Shown piece by piece: positions 1 through 6,751 of a stretch of DNA of 17,130 nucleotides. This DNA comes from CAZWCX01 sp964632945 (GTDB lineage: Bacteria > Planctomycetota > MHYJ01 > WSZJ01 > CAZWCX01). The translations under genes and the position numbers were made by a program. Position 1 is the first letter of the stretch, and the number at the start of each line of letters is the position of its first letter. The notes under the pieces are model-generated. The model searched no databases. It saw nothing but the letters and a program-made list of their open reading frames with translations, and was not told where the DNA came from. The stretch covers positions 1-17,130 of the forward strand of contig CAZWCX010000141.1 of the NCBI GenBank assembly GCA_964632945.1, written 5' to 3'.

Positions 1-126
1 CCGCCCGGGGGCTCGGGGCTGGGTGCGCCGCCGGGAGGGGCGGGCGACCGACGCGCGACCCGCGGTGTCGCACGCGGGGCGAGGCAGTCCTGCTCCGGAC
101 GTCCTTCTGGGCCGGCTGGAGCCGGA

Positions 127-159
127 TGGTTCGCGAACCGCGAAGCGGTTCGTGAATCA
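127..159. repeat. REP-like hairpin repeat, copy 1
   Basis: An imperfect inverted repeat forms a 15-bp stem (127-141 with 145-159, two G-U pairs) around a GAA loop. The core is TTCGCGAACCGC / GCGGTTCGTGAA. The same architecture, ending in GCGG-pyrimidine-TTCGTGAA, recurs at 17090-17119, so this looks like one member of a dispersed intergenic repeat family. It lies in the leader upstream of the sigma-factor gene and could equally act as a terminator or mRNA-stabilising hairpin for a gene to the left of the window. Confidence 0.6.
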
Positions 160-188
160 CTCGGGCACGATTCCCGCGGCCACTCGAT

Positions 189-212
189 GACCGGCCCGGG
201 CCCGGGCCGGTC
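189..212. promoter_or_regulatory. Perfect 24-bp GC palindrome upstream of the sigma-factor gene
   Basis: Positions 189-200 (GACCGGCCCGGG) are the exact reverse complement of 201-212. The dyad ends 12 bases before the G-rich ribosome binding site (about 225-234) and 29 bases before the ATG at 242. It could be an operator for autoregulation, or as RNA a very stable hairpin just ahead of the RBS. The role is inferred from position and symmetry only. Confidence 0.45.
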
Positions 213-241
213 GGGGCGCCCCGCGGGGGAGGGGAACGGCG

Positions 242-967
242 ATGACCGAGGAAACCGGGATCGGCGGCGCCGGGCGCGTCTTTCCCCCGACGCGCTGGAC
301 GCTCATCGTCGGAGCGCGCCGCGACCCCGGGGCCCGGCGCGCGGCGCTCGAGGAACTCCTCTCGCAGTACTGGAAGCCGCTTTACTTCTACGTCAGAAGG
401 AAGGGGCGTCCCGTGGAGCACGCCAAGGACGACGTCCAGGGTTTCCTCGCCCACCTGCTGGAATCCGACTTCCTCGACCGCGCCGATCGGGAGAAGGGTC
501 GGTTCCGCACCTATCTGCGCGCCTGTTTCGACCACTGGCACATCAACGAGCACGAGAAGGCGCAGGCGCAGAAGCGCGGGGGCGGTGCCCGCGTCCTCTC
601 CCTCGACTGGGAAGGCGCGGAACGGGAGGTCCCCGCGGCCGCCGAGGATCCCGCCGCCGCGTACGATCGCGAGTGGACCTGGGGGATCGTGGAGCGCGCC
701 CTCACCCGGCTGCGTGCGGAATTCGACGAGGGGCGAAGAAAGGCGCCGGCCGAGATCATGCTCCGGTACTTTCGGCTCGATGCCGCGCCTTCCTACGCGG
801 AGTCGGCAGCCGAGTGCGGCATGACGGTGCCGCAATTCAAGGCCTCCCTTCATCGGGTCCGGGAGCGCTTCCGCACGCTCGTCCGCGAAGAGGTCTCCGA
901 CACGGTCGCCGACGGACGGGACACGGACGGCGAGATCGACACGCTCCTGCGGACGCTGCGGCCATGA
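242..967 (+). CDS. ECF-type RNA polymerase sigma factor (sigma-70 family)
   Basis: This 241-residue protein resembles the ECF-like sigma factors encoded beside Ser/Thr kinases in Planctomycetota and related phyla. The N-terminus has the FPPTRWTLI motif (residues 14-22). A region 2-like helical segment follows (about 36-105, with YWKPLYFYVRR and GRFRTYLRA). Residues 106-145 are a Gly/Ala/Glu-rich linker. Region 4 (about 145-218) ends in a helix-turn-helix around PSYAESAAECGMTVPQFKASL. It should direct polymerase to specific promoters in the cytoplasm. The ATG at 242 follows a strong RBS (GGGGGAGGGG at about 225-234). The stop overlaps the next start as ATGA (964-967), indicating translational coupling. 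No anti-sigma factor gene is adjacent, so control may come from the kinase two genes downstream; that link is inferred from position. Confidence 0.85.
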   Translation: MTEETGIGGAGRVFPPTRWTLIVGARRDPGARRAALEELLSQYWKPLYFYVRRKGRPVEHAKDDVQGFLAHLLESDFLDRADREKGRFRTYLRACFDHWHINEHEKAQAQKRGGGARVLSLDWEGAEREVPAAAEDPAAAYDREWTWGIVERALTRLRAEFDEGRRKAPAEIMLRYFRLDAAPSYAESAAECGMTVPQFKASLHRVRERFRTLVREEVSDTVADGRDTDGEIDTLLRTLRP

Positions 968-1731
968 TCGAGCTCACGGTGCTCGGCTCCGGGACCGCCG
1001 TCCCGTCGGCGCGGCGCAACTCGCCCGGGTACCTCCTGCGATTTCACGGATCTGTCGTGCTGATGGACCTCGGTTCCGGAACCGTCCGGCAGCTTGCCCG
1101 CGCGGGAGTGGGAGTGGACCGGGTCGACACCATCCTGGTATCGCACCTTCATCCCGACCACGTCGCGGACCTCGCCGCCTTTGCCTGGGCCTGTCGCGCC
1201 CTCCCGGCCGGCCGCGGCTCCCCGCTGGGCCTGATCGGACCTGCCGGCATGGCGGCCCACTGGCGCGCCCTCCAGGAGGCGCATGCGCCCCACCTGTCCC
1301 GGTTGCGTTTCCCGGTGGAGGTGCGCGAACGGACGGAGGGGAGGATCGATCTGGCCGGCGCGCGCCTGGAGGTCAGGCCGATGGCGCACTCCGCCCCCAC
1401 GATCGGATTCCGGATCGAAGACGCGGACGGCGCCCGTCTCGCCTACACGGCCGACACGGACGAGTGCGAGAACCTGGTCCGCCTCGTCGCGGGGGTCGGA
1501 CTCTGGATTGCGGACTGCAGCACGCCCGATGAAGCCGCGCTCCCGGGCCACCTGAGCCCCGCGCGCGTGGCCCGCGTGGCGCGGGCGGCCCGTCCCGGGC
1601 GCGTGCTGGTCTCCCACCTCTATCCGGCCTGGGAGGATCGCGATCCGGCCGCCGAAGTCCGGCGCCTCTGGGAGGGGGCGGTCGAGACTGCCGAGGATCT
1701 GCAGTCCTGGCGCGTCGAGGCGGTGCCCTGA
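964..1731 (+). CDS. Metallo-beta-lactamase-fold hydrolase, RNase Z-like
   Basis: The predicted 255-residue protein has the beta-lactamase-fold metal motif HLHPDH (H61, H63, D65, H66). Further likely metal ligands are H142 (MAHSAP), D164 (YTADTD) and H218 (VSHLYP), with H196 in GHLSP resembling the RNase Z His region. The N-terminal LTVLGSGTAVPSARRNSPGYLL matches the RNase Z/arylsulfatase-like subgroup. It is shorter than typical RNase Z (about 300 residues) and no clear tRNA-binding exosite arm is seen, so it may act on small phosphodiesters or other substrates rather than pre-tRNA. The ATG at 964 overlaps the sigma-factor stop by four bases. An in-frame extension back to 187 exists but lies inside the sigma-factor gene and has shadow-like composition. 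The kinase gene starts 19 bases after the stop. Confidence 0.85.
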   Translation: MIELTVLGSGTAVPSARRNSPGYLLRFHGSVVLMDLGSGTVRQLARAGVGVDRVDTILVSHLHPDHVADLAAFAWACRALPAGRGSPLGLIGPAGMAAHWRALQEAHAPHLSRLRFPVEVRERTEGRIDLAGARLEVRPMAHSAPTIGFRIEDADGARLAYTADTDECENLVRLVAGVGLWIADCSTPDEAALPGHLSPARVARVARAARPGRVLVSHLYPAWEDRDPAAEVRRLWEGAVETAEDLQSWRVEAVP

Positions 1732-1750
1732 GGTCGGGGAGGGACTCGCG

Positions 1751-3355
1751 ATGAACGAACCGGTCGTGGCCTGCCCGCGTTGCGGCGCCCGCTGGCCGAC
1801 CGGCCGATTCGGACTGTGCGCCGCCTGCCTGCTGGCCGGGGATTCCGTGCCCCCGCGGCTCGGCGCTTCGCTCGAACTGGGCCCCGCGATCGGACGCGGC
1901 GGGATGGGCACCGTTTATCGAGCCCGACACATCCGCCTCGACCGCGAAGTGGCGGTCAAGTTTCTGCCCGAGGATCTGGCGGCGCTTCCCGAGTTCCGCG
2001 CCCGCTTCGAGCGAGAAGCCCGCGCGCTCGCCATGCTCAGCCATCCGCACATCGTCACCCTGCATGACTACGGACAGGAGGAGGAGCAGGTCTACCTGGT
2101 GATGGAGCACATGCCGGGGGGAACCCTGGCGGACCGGTTGCCGCTGGCGGTGGCGGATGCGCTCGAGATCGGAATCCAGGTGTGCGAGGCCCTGGCGTAC
2201 GCGCACCGGCAGGGAGTCGTGCATCGCGACATCAAGCCCGAGAACATCCTGTTCGATGCGGAGGGGCGCGCGAAGGTCTCGGACTTCGGGATCGCGCGGA
2301 TGGTCCGCGGCGAGAGGGAGCAGGGGCTGCCGGCGTTGACCGCCTCGGGGGTGGCCGTGGGGACGCCGCACTACATGGCTCCGGAAGCCCTGCAGGGGGG
2401 GGCGCCCGATCCCCGCATGGACGTCTATTCGCTCGGCGTCGTCCTCTACCAGATGGTCACCGGATGCCTGCCGGTGGGCGACTTCGCGCGCGCGCCCGGC
2501 GGGCTCGATCCCTTGATCCGCCGGGCGCTCGCGCCGGATCCGGCGCGGCGGGTTCCCGGGGCCTCCGAATTCCTCGCGGCGTTGGCGGGCTTGCGTCCGA
2601 AGTCGGGGACGCCGCCGACACGCGTGGTCGAGACCGGGGCGCCGGATCCCGGGCCCGCACCTTCCTGCGCCGACGCGGACGAGCCGGACCCGGCCGCGAG
2701 TCGAACCGGTCCCGGGTCGTCGGCCGCCGCCGAACCGTCCGCGGGAGGCGGGGCGGGAGAACCCGACGGGGTGGACGCACTCTGGCGCCGCGCGGCCGCC
2801 GCGGTCTGCACCCTGGCCACCGCCGTCTCCCTCTGGGCGCTCGTCGCCTGCCTGACCCCACGAATTCTGCCGGCCGACGGGGTTGCGCCGCTGGTGATGG
2901 TGGGCGCGGAGCGCCTGCCGGACGGTCGCCTGGTCAGCCGCGCCCGCTTTGAAGTGGGACCCATCCTCATCGCCCTGGCGGCGTGGGGGGGCGCGGCCGC
3001 CGCCGTCGCGCTGCTCCGCCGGCATTGGCATCGGGGCGGCCTCGACCGTCCGGAGCCCGGGCGGCCGCTGGAGCAGTCCTCCCGCCTCTTCCAGTGGGGC
3101 GGCCTGTGCACGATCCTGTATCTCGCCCGCAAGGGGGGCGAGGCGCTCGGCTTCACTGCCGCCTCCGTCTACATCCCGCTCGTCGGCGGAGTGCTCGAAC
3201 TCGGTGTGCTTCTCTGGTTTTGGAACGCGCTCCTCGAAGCGTGGCGGATCCGCCGGCCGCTCGAACGCGAGCCTCGCCTGTGGGCGGGATTGGCGCTGGC
3301 GTTGTTCCCGCCCGTGGTCGAATTCGCGCAATTCCTGAGCGCATGGACCCCCTGA
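1751..3355 (+). CDS. Zinc-ribbon Ser/Thr protein kinase with multi-pass membrane C-terminus
   Basis: The 534-residue protein opens with a two-CxxC zinc ribbon (CPRC at 8-11, CAAC at 23-26). A Hanks-type kinase domain follows at about 41-282: glycine loop GRGGMGTV (48-55), catalytic Lys70 (VAVK), HRDIKPEN (158-165, catalytic D160), DFG (178-180), APE (210-212) and DVYSLG (D224). All key residues are present, so it should be an active ATP-dependent Ser/Thr kinase. A Pro/Ala/Gly-rich linker (283-340) leads to about five hydrophobic segments (about 347-368, 403-421, 447-458, 470-490, 510-530), placing the kinase on the cytoplasmic face of the inner membrane. No PASTA or other known sensor domain is visible; the membrane tail may be the sensor. 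Location in the sigma-factor operon suggests it helps control that sigma factor, which is an inference. Confidence 0.92.
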   Translation: MNEPVVACPRCGARWPTGRFGLCAACLLAGDSVPPRLGASLELGPAIGRGGMGTVYRARHIRLDREVAVKFLPEDLAALPEFRARFEREARALAMLSHPHIVTLHDYGQEEEQVYLVMEHMPGGTLADRLPLAVADALEIGIQVCEALAYAHRQGVVHRDIKPENILFDAEGRAKVSDFGIARMVRGEREQGLPALTASGVAVGTPHYMAPEALQGGAPDPRMDVYSLGVVLYQMVTGCLPVGDFARAPGGLDPLIRRALAPDPARRVPGASEFLAALAGLRPKSGTPPTRVVETGAPDPGPAPSCADADEPDPAASRTGPGSSAAAEPSAGGGAGEPDGVDALWRRAAAAVCTLATAVSLWALVACLTPRILPADGVAPLVMVGAERLPDGRLVSRARFEVGPILIALAAWGGAAAAVALLRRHWHRGGLDRPEPGRPLEQSSRLFQWGGLCTILYLARKGGEALGFTAASVYIPLVGGVLELGVLLWFWNALLEAWRIRRPLEREPRLWAGLALALFPPVVEFAQFLSAWTP

Positions 3356-3563
3356 TCCGGCGCCCTCGGCACCGGACCGGAACGCGCGCGGGAGTCCCCG
3401 TGGGGCGTCCTCTTCCGGTCCGCCCGCTACGCTTCGTCGCCGCGGGGAGCGTCCGCCCCGGTGCGCGCCCTCCCCGCCGGCGCAGCCCGGGGGAGTGAGT
3501 TTTCCGCCCGGCGAGTTCACCGCCGCACCCACGCCGGTGGATGCGAGAGCAGGACGCATCCGC

Positions 3564-3592
3564 TTGCCTTTCGCCGGTCGGCTCCGTACAGT
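3564..3592 (+). promoter_or_regulatory. Candidate sigma-70-type promoter for the ceramidase-like operon
   Basis: A TTGCCT -35 (3564-3569) and TACAGT -10 (3587-3592) are separated by 17 bases, each matching four of six consensus bases. The predicted start near 3599 gives a leader of about 27 bases before the ATG at 3626. The rest of the 270-bp gap after the kinase gene (3356-3625) holds no gene. It has a 6-bp hairpin (GATGCG/CGCATC near 3539-3560) but no convincing terminator. Confidence 0.45.
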
Positions 3593-3625
3593 GGGGACCT
3601 TCCCCGGCCCATCGGAGCCAGGTCC

Positions 3626-5110
3626 ATGCTTCGTCCGGCCCCTGCATGCCTCCTCGCGGTCGCGCTCATGGTCTTCCCCGTGACCGCCTCCCCGGCGCGC
3701 GCCGACGGGTCCCTGTGGGCCGCCGCGGGGAAAGTCGATCTCAGCCCCGACCTGCGGGGGCGGCCGGTTTGGCTGGCCGGCTTCGGCACCGGCCGGCGGG
3801 CGGAGAGCGTGAACGATCCGCTTTGCGCGCGCGCCCTGGTCCTGCACGACGGCCGCACGACCCTCGCCCTCGTCGCGCTGGATCTCGTCGGGATCTTCCA
3901 TCCCGACGTCGAGCGCATTCGCGAGCGGATCGCCGCCCGCGCGGCCGTCGATCTCGTGGTGGTCGCGGCAACCCATACCCATCACGGACCCGACACGATG
4001 GGGCTGTGGGGGCCGTTGCCGATGGTGAGCGGCGTCGATGAGCGCTATCTCGCGCGCGTGCGGGAGGAGACCGCCGATCTCGTGGTGCGATTGTGCGGCG
4101 ACCTCCAGCCTGCGCGCATCGCCTTCGCGGAGACGCGCGCGCCGGTCGACGGGTTCGTTCGCGACAGCCGGGACCCGGTCGTCTTCGACGACACGCTCTC
4201 CGCCCTCGTGGTCGAAGGGAGCGACGGCGCGGGTGCGATCGGGACGGTCGTGAACTGGGCGTGCCACCCGGAGACGCTGTGGAGCCGAAATCCCCACGTC
4301 ACGGCGGACTACTGCGGATACGCGTGTCGGCGCATGGAGGAAGCCCTGGGCGGCACCGCAGTCTTTTTTTCCGGAGCGCTGGGCGGGTTGCTTACCCCGG
4401 ATCCGGTGCGGAACGCGCAGGGGGATGTCCAGCACACCTTCGCCGAAGCCGAGCGGATCGGCCGCGGGATCGCCGATCGCGCGCTGGCGGCGCTCGCGAG
4501 CGCCCCCCGCCTTCGCGCGGCGCCCCTGCGATTCGCGCAACGCCGCCTGTTCGTCCGGGTGGACAATCCGCGTTACCACCTCGCCATGCGGGTCGGAGCC
4601 ATCCGGCGATCCGCCGTCGATGCGCAGGGGCGCCCGTTCCGCGGACTGCCCACGCGGACGAACGTCGGACATGTGGCCACCGAAGTGTGCGCCTTCTCGG
4701 TCGGACCGTCCGTATGGGTCACGGTTCCGGGCGAACTCTTCCCCGAACTCGCCGTCGGCGGATACGACGGCTCCCGGAGTGCGGGCAAGCCGGTCGTCGC
4801 TCCGGGGAATCCGAACCCGCCCGCCCTCGAACGCGCGCCGGGACCGCCCTACCTGCGCGAGCGCATGGCCGCTCCATTCACCTTCCTCATCGGACTCGGC
4901 AACGACGAACTCGGCTACCTGGTTCCGGAATACGACTTCAAGGTGAACGACAAGAGCCCCCTGTGGGAACCCGAGCCGCCGGGCGACCACTATGAAGAAA
5001 CCAACTCCGTCGGGGCGGGCGCCGCCGGGACGATCGTGGGCGCCCTCGCAGACTTGCTGGAGTCGCTCCAGGCTCCGCCGACCGCTCCCGCCGGGGAGGA
5101 CCGCCGATGA
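3626..5110 (+). CDS. Exported neutral/alkaline ceramidase-like hydrolase
   Basis: The ATG at 3626 is chosen because it follows GGAG (3614-3617) and begins a clear signal peptide with an Ala-rich cleavage region near residue 26. The mature protein (494 residues in all) resembles the N-terminal catalytic domain of neutral ceramidase (Ceramidase_alk family). THTHHGPD has H117 and H119 as likely zinc ligands, NWACHPET has H214 as the likely third, and FFSGALGG (247-254) resembles the nucleophile loop. It is shorter than classical ceramidases (over 640 residues) and lacks most of the C-terminal domain, so ceramide amide hydrolysis is possible but unproven. Many bacterial relatives are annotated only as neutral/alkaline non-lysosomal ceramidase N-terminal-domain proteins. 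It probably acts in the periplasm or outside the cell. Its stop overlaps the next start as ATGA. Confidence 0.75.
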   Translation: MLRPAPACLLAVALMVFPVTASPARADGSLWAAAGKVDLSPDLRGRPVWLAGFGTGRRAESVNDPLCARALVLHDGRTTLALVALDLVGIFHPDVERIRERIAARAAVDLVVVAATHTHHGPDTMGLWGPLPMVSGVDERYLARVREETADLVVRLCGDLQPARIAFAETRAPVDGFVRDSRDPVVFDDTLSALVVEGSDGAGAIGTVVNWACHPETLWSRNPHVTADYCGYACRRMEEALGGTAVFFSGALGGLLTPDPVRNAQGDVQHTFAEAERIGRGIADRALAALASAPRLRAAPLRFAQRRLFVRVDNPRYHLAMRVGAIRRSAVDAQGRPFRGLPTRTNVGHVATEVCAFSVGPSVWVTVPGELFPELAVGGYDGSRSAGKPVVAPGNPNPPALERAPGPPYLRERMAAPFTFLIGLGNDELGYLVPEYDFKVNDKSPLWEPEPPGDHYEETNSVGAGAAGTIVGALADLLESLQAPPTAPAGEDRR

Positions 5111-5796
5111 CCGATCCCCGACCCGGCGAGGCCGCTTCCGCCCTGGTCCCCGGACCCGGGGTCTCCCGCGTCGCTTTGTGGCGCGCCGGGTTCACCATGG
5201 CCGCGATCGTCATCCTGATCGTCGTCGCGCTCGGCGCGTCCTTCTGGTTCGCCCAGGTGCGTCGCTGGGAGGAACACAACCAGGTGGCCGTGGCCCTCGG
5301 CACGCTGCGGGCGATGGCGAGGATCCTGGACCGCTACCATGACCAGGAAGGCCGCTATCCCCAGACCGGATACGAGCAGCTTGTCTCGGTCCTCTCCCCG
5401 CTGACCCGGCCCAAGTCCGATCCCCTCTACAAGACGGTCCAGGACGATGACCGCCCGTTCCTCTACTACTTCACCCATGCCCAGGCGCCCGGAGGCGTTT
5501 GCACCGACTCCGAAATCGGACGCTACCGGCACGAGGTCGCCGGACTGGTCGACCCGTTCGGAAAACCGTATCAATACCTGCTCGATCAACCGGCTTCCTA
5601 TACGACCGGATTGGTGCTGTCGCGGAAGCAGGGCTACGTGCTGAACACCCCCGGCGCGACCCGATGCGCCTACGTCCTCGTGAGCAACGGCTTCGATCGA
5701 AAATTCGGCACCGAGGACGATATCCTGGTCACCTCGGAAACGCCGCCGGCTCTCAAAGAAATGATCCCGACCCTGGGCCGACCGTGGAGTGATTGA
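5107..5796 (+). CDS. GspG-like type II secretion pseudopilin, degenerate prepilin site
   Basis: The 229-residue protein has a 28-residue polar leader, then AGFTMAAIVILIVVAL (27-42), resembling a type IV prepilin peptidase site: G28 as the residue before the cut and F29-T30 after it. The usual Glu at mature position 5 is Ala33. The soluble part resembles GspG: a helix (about 48-80), EGRYPQTGYEQL (81-92), VDPFGKPYQYL (148-158), and SNGFDRKFGTEDDI (193-206), which matches the calcium-binding C-terminal loop of major pseudopilins. It is longer than typical GspG (about 140 residues) and no other secretion gene is nearby, so it may be an orphan pseudopilin or a membrane protein that borrowed the fold. 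The RBS GGGGAGG (about 5093-5099) lies inside the preceding gene and the ATGA overlap couples the two. Confidence 0.7.
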   Translation: MTDPRPGEAASALVPGPGVSRVALWRAGFTMAAIVILIVVALGASFWFAQVRRWEEHNQVAVALGTLRAMARILDRYHDQEGRYPQTGYEQLVSVLSPLTRPKSDPLYKTVQDDDRPFLYYFTHAQAPGGVCTDSEIGRYRHEVAGLVDPFGKPYQYLLDQPASYTTGLVLSRKQGYVLNTPGATRCAYVLVSNGFDRKFGTEDDILVTSETPPALKEMIPTLGRPWSD

Positions 5797-5797
5797 C

Positions 5798-6319
5798 ATG
5801 GGGGATGCGCAGCGCCCGCCGACGATGCGGGAAGTGAACGGGGCCTACGTGGCCTCGACGGCGGTGGTGGTGGGGGACGTGCGCCTTGCGAAGTCCGCCA
5901 ATGTGTGGCATAACGTCGTCGCCCGCGGCGACGACGCGGCCATCCTGATCGGCGAAAACACGAACATTCAGGATCTCACCATGCTCCATGCCGAGCCCGG
6001 AGAACCCCTGGAGATCGCCGATCACGTCACGGTGGGACACGGGGCGATCGTACACGGGCGGCGCATCGGCGCGCGCACGCTGATCGGGATGGGGTCGATC
6101 ATCCTGGGCCACGCCGAAATCGGCGCCGACTGCATCATCGCCGCCGGCGCCCTCGTCACCGAGCGCGCCCGAATCCCCGACGGGTCGATCGTCATGGGCG
6201 TGCCCGGCAAGGTAGTGAAGGCGGTCCCTCCCGGCCGCGCGGAGGCGGCCATCGCTCATGCCCTGTACTACTGCGAGAAGGCCAGGGCGCACGCCGCGGG
6301 AAAGTACCCGCCCGTCTGA
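5798..6319 (+). CDS. Gamma-class carbonic anhydrase-like hexapeptide-repeat protein
   Basis: This 173-residue protein is a left-handed beta-helix of the YrdA/PaaY/gamma-carbonic anhydrase family, of normal length. Metal-binding histidines are H64, H81 and H86 (TMLHAEP, TVGHGAIVHG), with the same spacing as in family members. R43 and D45 (ARGDD) and N56-Q58-D59 match conserved structural or catalytic positions. A C-terminal helix follows GVPGKVVKAVPP. It may hydrate CO2 in the cytoplasm, though many relatives have little measured activity. The ATG at 5798 is preferred over the in-frame GTG at 5789 because GGAG (5786-5789) sits 8 bases before it. It begins one base after the preceding stop, so it is almost certainly cotranscribed with the ceramidase-like and pseudopilin genes. 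Confidence 0.88.
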   Translation: MGDAQRPPTMREVNGAYVASTAVVVGDVRLAKSANVWHNVVARGDDAAILIGENTNIQDLTMLHAEPGEPLEIADHVTVGHGAIVHGRRIGARTLIGMGSIILGHAEIGADCIIAAGALVTERARIPDGSIVMGVPGKVVKAVPPGRAEAAIAHALYYCEKARAHAAGKYPPV

Positions 6320-6751
6320 CCGTCCCCCTCGCGGATGGACTCCGGCGGGCGATCCGCGGATCCCGCACCTCAGCGCACTCCGGCCTTCCGGGGGGTCGAG
6401 CCCTGCGCGCGCCCCGCCATGAACCGTCCGGTCGCCTGCGCCGGCCGCCTCTGGGCCGGGGACCGGGATCCCGATTCAGGGCCTGGGGCGGTCCCGACCC
6501 GATGTTTCAAAAGGGAACGTCGAGGCGGACACTCTTACGGTAAGCCGCCTGTCGCTGGGCGCCTCTCGATTTCCGCGTCAACTTTCAATTCCATTGATTC
6601 CAGCCGGTTATGACTTCCTCCCGAACTCGTTGACGGAAGGCAGGCGAATTGCTAGGAATTCCCCCCCGTGGGGATACCCTGCCCCGGACCGGATCCGCGC
6701 CTGCGGCGCGCCGGCCCGGATCGGAGCAAGACTGGGGGAGGATGCACGCGC
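6320..6751. other. 432-bp noncoding leader between carbonic anhydrase and GH18 genes
   Basis: No convincing gene is seen. A 7-bp inverted repeat (6330-6336 with 6352-6358, 15-base loop, no T tract) follows the upstream stop. A second structured segment at 6522-6565 has mutually exclusive pairings: GAGGCG (6522-6527) with CGCCTC (6560-6565), or AGGCGG (6523-6528) with CCGCCT (6545-6550), the latter enclosing a small CTTA/TAAG hairpin. The stretch 6570-6620 is less GC-rich than its surroundings and leads into the candidate promoter at 6630. No known riboswitch consensus was recognised. Confidence 0.5.
6630..6658 (+). promoter_or_regulatory. Candidate promoter for the GH18-like gene
   Basis: TTGACG (6630-6635, five of six -35 bases) is followed after 17 bases by TAGGAA (6653-6658), a weak -10 with three of six matches. 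It lies about 94 bases upstream of the ATG at 6752. The -10 overlaps an 8-bp palindrome, GGAATTCC (6655-6662). Confidence 0.35.

Noticed and set aside
187..963. Upstream in-frame extension of the metallo-hydrolase
   Set aside because: It overlaps the sigma-factor gene entirely and reads as Arg/Gly/Pro-rich sequence; the conserved domain starts at the ATG at 964.
1373..4990. 1205-codon open frame on the - strand
   Set aside because: It is antisense to the hydrolase, the kinase and most of the ceramidase-like gene, all with clear motifs. Its product is Arg/Gly/Pro-rich with no domain, as expected for a shadow frame in GC-rich DNA.
6320..6751. c-di-GMP (GEMM) riboswitch upstream of the GH18-like gene
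   Set aside because: The genomic context is suggestive, but the conserved core sequences of GEMM-I or GEMM-II are not visible; only generic pairing is seen.
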